DNA from: an uncultured Opitutia bacterium
GTDB taxonomy: Bacteria > Verrucomicrobiota > Verrucomicrobiia > Opitutales > UBA953
Assembly (NCBI GenBank): GCA_937875975.1
Contig: CALEEU010000369.1
Span: 1-14,217 of the forward strand
Direction of reading: 5' to 3'
DNA: 14,217 nt
Both the position numbers and the translations under genes were made by a program. Below are positions 6,465 through 13,165 of the stretch, in pieces; positions within the stretch are counted from its first letter, which is position 1, and every line of letters begins with the position of its first letter. A model generated the notes under the pieces. The model made no database searches, was not told the DNA's origin, and saw nothing but the letters and a program-made list of their open reading frames with translations.

Positions 6465-7424
6465 TCAGAAGAGAAATTGCCCCTTGAGGCCGCCAAAGAA
6501 ATGAACGCCGTCCTGCGTCTCGAATTCCTTCGTGCGGGCCGCGATGAAATAAGTCGCGGAGCAGGAGTAAACCTGGAAGGTCGTACCGACCGCACACTGC
6601 AGCACGATGGGCGAACGGGTGACCCCGCGGGATTCACGGAAGTTCGAGCCATCGGTCGCATAATCGCGGACGACGACCTCGACTTGAGAGTCAACGAACG
6701 CCCAGTAGGAGAAGTTCGGGCGGGATGCGGGCGACCTCAGCGCATCAATGGGGTCGTAACCGTTCGAGTGGCGGATGAAGGAATGGCCCCACGATTTGTC
6801 CAGGTTGATACCCCATCGTAATTGGGCCCCTAGGACCACCGCGGTGCGCACGGTGCCGAGCTCGACGACCCCGCGAGCAATCAGGTCGCGATAACCACGG
6901 CCGGATGAATCTAGGTCGAAGCGACGGCGGAACTCGCCGTCCACATTGATCAAAAGCTCGTCGGGCAGTTGCGTACCCCATCCGGAGGACTGCGGGGTAC
7001 CGATGAGGTCATGGAATTTATTCTGAATCGTCGCCCCGCCAGCCGAAGGGCCGATGACGCCAAGCTTAGCCTCCACGGAGAACATGCAGTCCCGGCGACC
7101 ACCGCGATCCAGGATGGCGCCATAACCCCAGCCGAGATAAAGTGCGCCCGAATACGGCATGTCATCGAGCGAAGGATTAGGGTTCGTCGTATCCGCCGGC
7201 GTATTGATCTCTTGGGTGAGCGAAAAGAAGGTATGATCGCCGCGATTGATCGCGATCTTCAGACCTTGGGTGTAGTAACGATCCTTGTTCTGCGGAGCGA
7301 ACTTGTCGTTCTCTTCGGTGACCGAGACGACCCAAACGGACCGCGGCGCAAGGACAGCAGGGACTTCGGCGGCCTGGGCGGAGGTGGCGGCCAAGACAAA
7401 GGCCATGAGACGTGAAGTCGACAT
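6465..7424 (-). CDS. LpxR-family lipid A 3'-O-deacylase (outer-membrane beta-barrel)
   Basis: This 319-residue protein starts with a signal peptide (MSTSRLMAFVLAATSAQA, cleavage near residue 18). Conserved LpxR elements follow. TEENDKF (36-42) carries the Asn-Asp pair (N39, D40), and YYTQGLKI (50-57) carries the Thr (T52). NKFHDLIGTPQSSGWGTQ (135-152) carries the presumed catalytic histidine H138. The C-terminal phenylalanine in GQFLF is typical of outer-membrane barrels. In Salmonella, LpxR is a calcium-dependent hydrolase that removes the 3'-linked acyloxyacyl group of lipid A at the outer-membrane surface. The frame is open upstream to 7589, but that stretch lies antisense to the divergent permease gene and would bury the signal peptide. 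ATG 7424 is preferred; ATG 7448 is an alternative. It is the first gene of a four-gene operon. Family call is strong; activity on this organism's lipid A is inferred. Confidence 0.85.
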   Translation of the reverse strand: MSTSRLMAFVLAATSAQAAEVPAVLAPRSVWVVSVTEENDKFAPQNKDRYYTQGLKIAINRGDHTFFSLTQEINTPADTTNPNPSLDDMPYSGALYLGWGYGAILDRGGRRDCMFSVEAKLGVIGPSAGGATIQNKFHDLIGTPQSSGWGTQLPDELLINVDGEFRRRFDLDSSGRGYRDLIARGVVELGTVRTAVVLGAQLRWGINLDKSWGHSFIRHSNGYDPIDALRSPASRPNFSYWAFVDSQVEVVVRDYATDGSNFRESRGVTRSPIVLQCAVGTTFQVYSCSATYFIAARTKEFETQDGVHFFGGLKGQFLF

Positions 7425-7515
7425 TTCTGAAACATCAGCAAAGGGCATCCGCAAGGGGGCGTCCACGCCTTTCTGACTTGTGAACATCGGCTCGCCCAAG
7501 TATTTGACAGTCAGG
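7425..7515. promoter_or_regulatory. Divergent intergenic region, probable promoters for both operons
   Basis: These 91 bases separate the start of the LpxR-led operon (- strand) from the start of the lipid-transport operon (+ strand). It is the only stretch in the window where both operons could be initiated. On the + strand a weak pair, TTGTGA at 7478-7483 and TATTTG at 7501-7506 with a 17-base spacer, would place transcription start almost at the ATG at 7516. A perfect TTGACA at 7504-7509 has no -10 partner at the right distance. I see no convincing pair on the - strand and no clear operator palindrome. The function is therefore inferred from position, and exact promoters are not resolved. 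Confidence 0.4.
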
Positions 7516-8610
7516 ATGTCCCATGCTCCCACAGGCTTACCTTTTGCCCGGACGGAAGTCCTGGCCGATGGCACCGCCTTGGTCACCATCGGCGGCGCCT
7601 GGGAGCTGAATCAACCGCTCCCGCCGATCGTCATCAAGGGAGATCGGGCCAAGGTCGTTGCCGAAGGGCTTACCGATTTCGACTCGTCGCTCCCGGCCTG
7701 GCTTTACGCCAACTTCAAGAATATCCGCCAGCTGGATATCTCCACTCTCCCTGCCCGTCTCCAGTCCCTCGTGCAGATGGCGGAAAAGGCCTCATCCGAC
7801 CACGCCCAATCCGACCAAGCAGGCCTACTCGAGACTTTTGGAAATTGGGGCGTCGAAAGCGGTAGCTCTTGGGCCCGTGCCTTTGAGCATATCGGCCACA
7901 CCGCCTTAGGCTTCCTCAAAATGCTCGTCGGTCGGGCCAAGGTGAATTGGGGAGACTTCACGCTCCAGCTGCAGACCGCGGGCGTCGATGCTCTACCCAT
8001 CGTCGCGCTCTTGGGCTTTTTGACTGGACTCATTATGGCCTACGTCGGCCTCATCCAGCTCCGCCAAGTCGGCGCGACGGTCTATGTCGCGAACCTCGTC
8101 TCCCTCGCCATGACCCGCGAGATGGGCGCATTAATGACCGGTATCATCGCATGCGGACGCACTTCGACGGCCTACGCCTCGCAGCTCGGCAGCATGAACG
8201 TCAGCCAAGAGACCGACGCACTGCGCGCCCTAGGCATCAACCCCATCGAGTACCTTGCCCTGCCCCGCATCCTGGCCGTCACACTGATGGTGCCACTCCT
8301 CGCGGTCTTTGCCACCTTCATCGGTATCTTCGGGGGTATGATCGTCGCCTGCGCCGGCGACCTCAGCATCGAACAATACCTGACGCAGGCCATCCGAGCC
8401 ATCACCTTCAAGAGTTTCCTGGTCGGCTTCATCAAGTCTATCGCCTTCGGCTTCATCGCCGCTTGGGCCGGATGTTATCGCGGCTCAGTCGCCAAGCGTT
8501 CCGCCCTCGGCGTCGGCGAGGCCGCCACCTCCGCCGCCGTGCTGGGCATCACCTTCATCGTGATCTTCGATGCGATCTTCGCCGTGATCTTCAACCTATT
8601 CGACCTGTGA
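7516..8610 (+). CDS. MlaE-family lipid ABC transporter permease with N-terminal STAS-like domain
   Basis: This protein of about 364 residues is the membrane subunit of an MCE-type ABC transporter that moves phospholipids or other hydrophobic molecules across the envelope. Residues 13-90 resemble a degenerate STAS domain, with a GTALVTIGGAWEL strand and an LDISTLP segment near 73-79. In E. coli that role belongs to the separate MlaB protein. The permease domain begins near 125. Its hydrophobic segments lie at about 158-180, 205-215, 252-282, 300-320 and 338-362. It contains REMGALMTGIIACGRT (201-215) and the coupling-helix region SQETDALRALGINP (230-243). ATG 7516 is preferred because the STAS-like region follows directly. 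GTG 7480 is an in-frame alternative adding 12 residues. Neither has a good ribosome binding site. The 3' end overlaps the ATPase start by 4 bases. Confidence 0.9.
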   Translation: MSHAPTGLPFARTEVLADGTALVTIGGAWELNQPLPPIVIKGDRAKVVAEGLTDFDSSLPAWLYANFKNIRQLDISTLPARLQSLVQMAEKASSDHAQSDQAGLLETFGNWGVESGSSWARAFEHIGHTALGFLKMLVGRAKVNWGDFTLQLQTAGVDALPIVALLGFLTGLIMAYVGLIQLRQVGATVYVANLVSLAMTREMGALMTGIIACGRTSTAYASQLGSMNVSQETDALRALGINPIEYLALPRILAVTLMVPLLAVFATFIGIFGGMIVACAGDLSIEQYLTQAIRAITFKSFLVGFIKSIAFGFIAAWAGCYRGSVAKRSALGVGEAATSAAVLGITFIVIFDAIFAVIFNLFDL

Positions 8611-9365
8611 GCGAGACACCCGACATCCTCACCTGCACGGATCTGGCCATCGGCCATGGTAAGACCGTGATCATGGATCGGCTCAACCTGTCCCTAGCCC
8701 CCGGCAAGATTCTCGCGATTGTCGGACCCAGCGGCTGCGGCAAGAGCACGCTCATGCGCGCCCTCGGCGGACTAGACGAACCACTCGGCGGCAAGACCAC
8801 GCTCATGGGCGTCGACCTCGCTACGGCGAGCGGACAGGAGCGCCAAGACATCCTTCGCCAGAGCGGCTTCCTTTTCCAAGGTGCCGCGTTGTTCTCCTCG
8901 CTCACCCTCCGCGAAAATATTGAGATGCCCATGCGCGAGTTCCTCAAGACTCCCCGCAAGGACATCCGCCAGCTGGCCGAATACAAACTGGCCCTCGTCG
9001 GCCTGGCTGATGCCATGGACAAACTGCCCTCAGAAATCAGTGGCGGCATGGCCAAGCGTGCTGGCATCGCCCGCGCCATGGCCCTCGACCCGGCCGTCAT
9101 CTTCCTCGACGAACCCAGCGCCGGCCTCGATCCGTTGAGTTCCGGACGCCTCGACGAGCTCATTCTCCGCCTCCGCGAAGCCTACGGGACGACCATCATT
9201 CTGGTCAGCCACGAGATTCCCAGCATCCTGCGAACTGCCGACTTCTGCGTTTATCTCGACCCCGACACGGGCACCATGGGTGCCTATGGCCCCCCGAAGG
9301 GCTTCCTTCAGGCTGGCAATTCGCCGAAGGTACACGCCTTCTTTAGCCAAGCACGTTTCGACTGA
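8607..9365 (+). CDS. MlaF-like ABC transporter ATPase
   Basis: This 252-residue ATPase powers the MCE lipid transporter. It has Walker A GPSGCGKS (residues 40-47), a Q-loop glutamine at 91 (LFQGAALFSSLT, the form typical of MlaF/Mkl proteins), an ABC signature SEISGGMAKR (142-151), Walker B VIFLDEP (164-170) with catalytic E169, a D-loop SAGLDP (171-176) and switch H202. The signature SGGM in place of SGGQ is usual for the Mla/Mkl clade. The start is the GTG at 8607, which overlaps the permease stop (GTGA). The same frame is open far upstream, but that part is the out-of-frame shadow of the permease gene. The MCE gene starts 2 bases after the stop. All motifs are intact, so an active ATPase is expected. 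Confidence 0.93.
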   Translation: MSETPDILTCTDLAIGHGKTVIMDRLNLSLAPGKILAIVGPSGCGKSTLMRALGGLDEPLGGKTTLMGVDLATASGQERQDILRQSGFLFQGAALFSSLTLRENIEMPMREFLKTPRKDIRQLAEYKLALVGLADAMDKLPSEISGGMAKRAGIARAMALDPAVIFLDEPSAGLDPLSSGRLDELILRLREAYGTTIILVSHEIPSILRTADFCVYLDPDTGTMGAYGPPKGFLQAGNSPKVHAFFSQARFD

Positions 9366-9367
9366 CC

Positions 9368-10402
9368 ATGCGTAGATCCGCCAACATGACACTTATCGGG
9401 GCCTTCGTGGTCGGAGGCATCCTGCTCATCATCGCCGCCGTGGTCCTGCTCGGGGCCGGTTCCTTCACGGGCGCCAAGCCCGCCGCAATCGCCTATTTCG
9501 AAGATTCGGTCAGTGGTCTGGATATCGGCGCGCCGGTCAAATTCCGCGGCGTCAGCATCGGCAAGGTCAGTCAAGTCCTCCTGCGCACCTCAGGCCAATC
9601 GGCGTCCGACTACTCCGTCCCAGTGGTCATGGAGTTCTCGCCCGACCTCCTCACCCGCCGTGGCATCGATCAAGCCCTACTCCAGAAGCAAGGCCTGCGC
9701 CTCTCCATCGAGAAAGGCCTTCGCGCCAAGCTGCAGCAGCAGTCGGTGATCACCGGCGTGCTCTACGTGGAGTTAGATTACCTTCCCGATACTGCGTACA
9801 AGCTGCACGACCCGAAGGGCGAACTGCCCGAGATCCCGACCCAGCCGTCCAACCTTGGCGCACTGACCAAGGCCGTGGCGCAGACGTTAGATCAGCTCAG
9901 CCGAATCGACTTCGTTTCAATCACGAAAAAAGTGGATTCAATTCTCACCCGGATCGACAAGGGTGCTTCGCAGATTGAGTTCGAGAGGATCAACGGCAAC
10001 CTGGTCCAAGCCTCCTCCAATATCTCTAAGATTACCGGCGACCCCGCCATCGCCCGTGCGGTCTCCGACTTCTCTGCCGCAATGCAAGGCATCGACGTCC
10101 TCGTCAAACGCCTCAGCGGCAAGGTCGACCCGGTGACCGACGACATCAAGGCGATGGCGACCGCTGGCCGTAAGGCCCTCGAACGACTGAACGAAACCTC
10201 CGAGAATCTCCGCACACTCACCAAGCCAGGTTCGCCCGCCCGTCGCGACCTCGACCAGGCTCTGGCCGACGTCTCCGAGGCAGCGCAGGCAATCCGCTCC
10301 CTTGCTGACTTCATCGAACGTAACCCTGAGACCATCATCCAAGGTCGCAGCAAATCGCCGTCTAAAGATGCGAAGCCCAAGGAGGAGCCGGCCGCTAAAT
10401 GA
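9368..10402 (+). CDS. MlaD/PqiB-like MCE domain protein (periplasmic substrate-binding subunit)
   Basis: This 344-residue protein has one N-terminal transmembrane helix (about residues 8-30) and a single MCE domain starting near 38 (AIAYFEDSVSGL, then GAPVKFRGVSIGKV at 54-67). Next come GLRAKLQQQSVITGVLYVELDY (118-138) and ELPEIPTQPS, both familiar from PqiB-type MCE proteins. The C-terminal part (about 165-325) is strongly helical and likely coiled coil. The tail is Lys/Pro/Glu-rich and ends in PKEEPAAK. MCE proteins form hexamers that carry hydrophobic cargo across the periplasm; the long helical tail could form a needle-like channel as in PqiB. Context fixes it as the MCE subunit of the adjacent permease/ATPase pair. 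Its stop overlaps the lipoprotein start by 4 bases. Confidence 0.9.
   Translation: MRRSANMTLIGAFVVGGILLIIAAVVLLGAGSFTGAKPAAIAYFEDSVSGLDIGAPVKFRGVSIGKVSQVLLRTSGQSASDYSVPVVMEFSPDLLTRRGIDQALLQKQGLRLSIEKGLRAKLQQQSVITGVLYVELDYLPDTAYKLHDPKGELPEIPTQPSNLGALTKAVAQTLDQLSRIDFVSITKKVDSILTRIDKGASQIEFERINGNLVQASSNISKITGDPAIARAVSDFSAAMQGIDVLVKRLSGKVDPVTDDIKAMATAGRKALERLNETSENLRTLTKPGSPARRDLDQALADVSEAAQAIRSLADFIERNPETIIQGRSKSPSKDAKPKEEPAAK
10379..10386 (+). promoter_or_regulatory. Candidate Shine-Dalgarno sequence for the PqiC-like lipoprotein gene
   Basis: AAGGAGGA at 10379-10386 matches the anti-Shine-Dalgarno sequence well. It is the only strong match I see upstream of any start in this window. The 12-base distance to the ATG at 10399 is longer than the usual 5-9, so it may simply be the Lys-Glu-Glu codons of the MCE gene. 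If real, it would make lipoprotein synthesis less dependent on coupling. Confidence 0.35.
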
Positions 10403-11025
10403 AATCCCGCGTCCTGTTGCTTGGCCTGTCCGCGCTCCTGACCGGCTGCATCATCTTCGATAAGAAGAGCGAAGCCGTTACCTTCCACCAGCTCGCCTCA
10501 CCGGCCGCCGTCACGACCCGTGCCGCCCCGATTCTGTTCGTCCCCCGCGCCATCATCCCATCGGCCCTGCGGCGCCCGAACGTCGTGCTGATCGATGATA
10601 CCGGATGGGTGCGCATCGAAGATGCCCACCGCTGGATCGCCCCACTCGACCGAGCCATCCCTGAAGCCGTCGGCCGCCACCTCACCTCGCTGACCGGATT
10701 ACCCTCTTCCACGCAGTCGCCGGCCGAGGAGCATCTCGTGCTCCTGCTGACCGTCGATAAGATGGAAGTCTTTACTCCCGCTGGCCCAGAACGTTCGATT
10801 TTTTCTATTCCTGGAACGGCTCCGAATACGGATACCGCCACCCTGCAGCTCACGTTCCGCCTCGAGAAATCCGACGGTACCCTCGTGACCGCCAAGACGC
10901 TTTCGCAATCCCGTCCGCTCAAGGAACGTACGCCGACCGAATTCGAAAAGGCCCAATCGGCGAACCTTGCCGCGATCTCGGCCGAGATCGCCAAGCTCTT
11001 GCCGGCCGCCTCCTCGTCGAAATGA
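10399..11025 (+). CDS. PqiC-like ABC-type transport auxiliary lipoprotein
   Basis: This 208-residue protein has a signal peptide with lipobox LTGC (residues 14-17), so C17 would be lipidated and the protein anchored in the periplasm, probably in the outer membrane. The body fits the ABC_trans_aux (DUF330/PqiC) family: FHQL near the N-terminus, then RRPNVVLIDDTGWVRIEDAHRWIAPL with the conserved pattern ending W-x-xPL, and a C-terminal helix. PqiC-type lipoproteins dock the MCE needle to the outer membrane. Its position right after the MCE gene supports that role here. It overlaps the MCE stop by 4 bases, and its own stop overlaps the DUF5069 start by 4 bases. The family call rests on architecture plus context, as sequence conservation in this family is low. 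Confidence 0.82.
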   Translation: MKSRVLLLGLSALLTGCIIFDKKSEAVTFHQLASPAAVTTRAAPILFVPRAIIPSALRRPNVVLIDDTGWVRIEDAHRWIAPLDRAIPEAVGRHLTSLTGLPSSTQSPAEEHLVLLLTVDKMEVFTPAGPERSIFSIPGTAPNTDTATLQLTFRLEKSDGTLVTAKTLSQSRPLKERTPTEFEKAQSANLAAISAEIAKLLPAASSSK

Positions 11026-11495
11026 CCACGCCTTCCGCCCCTCGCCCTGACGGCTTTTCCGAAGCCACCGGTGAAATCTGCTACGACCTTCCCTCGGCCT
11101 ACATACCGCATCCGGCGACCGGCCTGCTCCACCTGCCCCGCTTCCTCGCCAAGATTCGCAAGCACCTGAAAGGCGAACTTCCGAAGTCCTATCAGCGCAA
11201 TTTCTGCAAGGGCTTCGATCGCTTCCTCTGTCTCCATCTCGGCGTGGACCCTGAGCAGGTGATCGCCTGCGTCCGCGAGACGCAGACCGAAAGCGAACTC
11301 GATAGCCGCCTGAAAGCCCTTTTCCCCACGGACCTTCGTGTCGCCGTCTGGAACCGCGAATTGGTCCAGAAAGGCATGAGCCCGATGGGCCGCGAAGCCC
11401 TCGACAGCGCCAAAAGCAAGATGGGCGCCGAGCAACGCACCGACGTGATCTCCTTCGCAGACATGATCGACTTCGACGAAGGACGCATTTTGTGA
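11022..11495 (+). CDS. DUF5069 domain-containing protein
   Basis: This 157-residue cytoplasmic protein has no signal or membrane segment. It fits the DUF5069 pattern. An N-terminal segment ends in LLHLPRFLAKIRKHLKGELP (where family members usually have a Leu-Pro-Arg-x-x-x-Lys-x-Arg element). FCKGFDRFLCLHLGVDPEQV follows, then a helical region, and the acidic C-terminus FADMIDFDEGRI matches the family's usual IDLDEGR ending. The function of the family is unknown; it is common in Verrucomicrobiota and Planctomycetota as I recall. It sits between the lipid-transport genes and a SpoU-like gene, overlapping both by 4 bases, so it is co-expressed with them. That tight spacing does not itself prove a role in lipid transport. 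Confidence 0.75.
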   Translation: MTTPSAPRPDGFSEATGEICYDLPSAYIPHPATGLLHLPRFLAKIRKHLKGELPKSYQRNFCKGFDRFLCLHLGVDPEQVIACVRETQTESELDSRLKALFPTDLRVAVWNRELVQKGMSPMGREALDSAKSKMGAEQRTDVISFADMIDFDEGRIL

Positions 11496-12319
11496 ATACC
11501 AACGACCCCCATCCCAACCGCCTGGTCATCCGGGGCATCGCCGCGCTGCTCGCCTGCCTCAAGCACCATCCTAAGGCGTTACGTGAGGTCGTCGCGACCG
11601 CTGCCTTCGCACCCAATCTCGCCGAATACGACGCCGCCTTCGCGGAACTCGGCGTCAAGACCCGCATCGTCGGACCGATCGAACTCGTCCAGACGGCCGA
11701 AGGCCCCTGCGACGACGTCTGCGCGCTCACCATGCGGCCCGACTTCGGGCTAGCTCGCATCTCCGACTTCGCCGAATGGCGCGAGTCCCGCGAAAGCATC
11801 GTCATCGCCGACGGCGTCACCAACGCGGCCGACCTCGCTGCCATTGCCCGTTCGATGGCCGCCTTCGGACTAAAGCGCCTCCTCCTCTCCGGTGGCACCG
11901 AGAAACTTTCCTTTCATCCGGAAGCGTGGAATCTGTCCCGCGGCGCTATGGAGCAGCTTCGCCTCATGCGCGCGGCGGCCCTCGGCGGACTTCTGAAGCT
12001 CGTCGAAGACCGTTGCTGCGTGGTCGCTCTCTCGCCTGACATCGGCCGGAAAATCGACCTCGCCGTGCCGGTCCGCGTCCCGGGCCGTCACCTCGCCCTG
12101 CTTATTCCGGGCGGCAAGCTCGACCCCGACATCCAGCCGCGGGTCGAACATTGCTACCGCTTCCCGGGTCTCGTCGGTCAGCCCTCCCTATCCCTTTCCG
12201 AGATCGCCCCGTTGGCTATCGCCTGGTTCGCCTCCACGCCCCAACCCCGCGCCGACGGCTTCCTCTCTCGCAAAAGGGCTCGCCACGCCAAGGACAAGGG
12301 TTCCAATCCGACCAGCTAA
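11492..12319 (+). CDS. SpoU/TrmH-like RNA 2'-O-methyltransferase homologue, catalytic motifs degenerate
   Basis: This 275-residue protein has the two-part layout of SpoU (SPOUT) methyltransferases. An N-terminal substrate-binding-like region has VIRGIAALLACLKHHP (12-27), and a C-terminal SPOUT-like domain starts near 104. Motif 1 is recognisable as NAADLAAIAR (111-120) but has Asp where the second Asn normally sits. LSRGAMEQL (148-156) matches the usual S-x-GA segment. The usual G-x-E-G motif 2 seems lost (LLIPGGKLDPDI, 203-214). Motif 3, normally SLNVS, reads SLSLSEIAPLAI (232-243). Family members methylate ribose 2'-OH in rRNA or tRNA using SAM. The altered motifs suggest a changed or lost activity. 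It starts at GTG 11492 overlapping the previous stop (GTGA). The C-terminal tail is basic (SRKRARHAKDKG), which fits RNA binding. Confidence 0.72.
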   Translation: MNTNDPHPNRLVIRGIAALLACLKHHPKALREVVATAAFAPNLAEYDAAFAELGVKTRIVGPIELVQTAEGPCDDVCALTMRPDFGLARISDFAEWRESRESIVIADGVTNAADLAAIARSMAAFGLKRLLLSGGTEKLSFHPEAWNLSRGAMEQLRLMRAAALGGLLKLVEDRCCVVALSPDIGRKIDLAVPVRVPGRHLALLIPGGKLDPDIQPRVEHCYRFPGLVGQPSLSLSEIAPLAIAWFASTPQPRADGFLSRKRARHAKDKGSNPTS

Positions 12320-12325
12320 TTCCTC

Positions 12326-13162
12326 ATGTCTCAGCCCCCGCCCGGCAACGGCGAGAACGTCCTCTCGCTCCAGAACATCAGCCGCACGTTCTTCACGGCC
12401 CTCCAACGCCAGCATGACATGCTCGCGTTCAGTATCGCCGGACTGCACACGGCAGACCCCAAGGCCTACGAACACTTCTCTTCGGTTTCCCGCGTGATGC
12501 CGGTCCCCCAGGCCCACCTGCCACCGGAGCAGATGCTCGCCTATGCCCGCGGTCTGATGATGCGCACGACCGTCAATGATCTGCTGACGCTTTCCTCGGA
12601 ATGCATGGTGCAGTGCCACCTGCTGTGCCTGTTCATCCGCGAACAAGGCAAGAACCAGCGCCGCGACCCGCTCATCGAGAAGATCATCGCGGACAAGCAG
12701 AGCGCCTTCCAGAAGATGAGCCTGCAGGATCGCTTCACGACATTCGAAGAAAATTTCGGTATCGTCTGCGACCTGGAAGACGGCGTCTTCAGCCTCGCGG
12801 CCGCTTTGCGCGTGCTCGTCCGTGGTGGCCTTGTCACCAACGACGACATCACCCCGGACGGCTCCCTCACCCTCGAATTTAAGGCAATGAAGGACTTCGA
12901 AGTCCCGGCCGAACCGGAAAAAATTCCCGAAGCGGAAGCCGAACTTCCGCCAGGCGTCACCCGCCACGGCATCAGCGACGAGAATAAGCCGAAGACAGTC
13001 GCCCGCCTGTCCGACAGCACTCGTACCTTTAAGCCAGGCGAAATGCTGGACCTGACGGACTCCGAACTGCTCGGCCTGAACATCACCGTCGCCAAATTCG
13101 TCGACGGCCTGCTCCGCTCCGTCGATCACTTCGGTCGCGCTCAGCTCGGCGAAGGCGCCTAA
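12326..13162 (+). CDS. Hypothetical protein, 278 aa, helical N-terminus and acidic linker
   Basis: I do not recognise this protein. It starts at ATG 12326, 6 bases after the SpoU-like stop, with no Shine-Dalgarno sequence. It lacks a signal peptide and membrane segments, so it is probably cytoplasmic. Residues 12-165 look largely helical and include three cysteines at 93, 97 and 101 (C-x3-C-x3-C) on one helix. An acidic, Pro/Glu-rich linker spans about 193-209. A final block (about 225-272) includes FKPGEMLDLTDSELLGLNITVAKFVDGLL, also probably helical. Codon use and base composition match its neighbours, and its position in a tight operon supports a real gene. An antisense reading frame overlaps most of it, but the + frame has better context. 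Confidence 0.7.
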   Translation: MSQPPPGNGENVLSLQNISRTFFTALQRQHDMLAFSIAGLHTADPKAYEHFSSVSRVMPVPQAHLPPEQMLAYARGLMMRTTVNDLLTLSSECMVQCHLLCLFIREQGKNQRRDPLIEKIIADKQSAFQKMSLQDRFTTFEENFGIVCDLEDGVFSLAAALRVLVRGGLVTNDDITPDGSLTLEFKAMKDFEVPAEPEKIPEAEAELPPGVTRHGISDENKPKTVARLSDSTRTFKPGEMLDLTDSELLGLNITVAKFVDGLLRSVDHFGRAQLGEGA

Positions 13163-13165
13163 GCG

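Noticed and set aside
6463..6597. Upstream extension of the Ppx/GppA frame by 45 residues
   Set aside because: The added residues look nothing like the family N-terminus and lie wholly inside the 3' end of the LpxR-like gene in another frame. The start at 6462 directly precedes the conserved phosphate loop.
7504..7509. Perfect TTGACA hexamer as a -35 box for the permease gene
   Set aside because: The expected -10 position (about 7527-7532, TCCCAC) has no match and would lie inside the coding region.
7425..7589. Upstream extension of the LpxR-like frame by 55 residues
   Set aside because: It would run antisense into the start of the divergent permease gene and bury a good signal peptide in mid-protein.
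7947..8606. Long open frame upstream of the MlaF start
   Set aside because: It is an Arg/His/Pro-rich, out-of-frame shadow of the MlaE gene. ABC ATPase homology begins right after GTG 8607.
10395..11898. Two long antisense frames (346 and 399 residues) opposite the lipoprotein, DUF5069 and SpoU-like genes
   Set aside because: Their translations are low-complexity and Arg/Gly/Ser-rich without recognisable motifs, while the + strand genes have clear families and tight spacing. They are by-products of GC-rich codon use.
12188..13129. Antisense frame of 313 residues opposite the 278-residue unknown gene
   Set aside because: It overlaps the end of the SpoU-like gene and lies against an operon of coupled + strand genes. 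It is rich in Gly/Arg/His/Asp with no motif. The + frame fits the operon spacing better, though the + protein is itself unrecognised.
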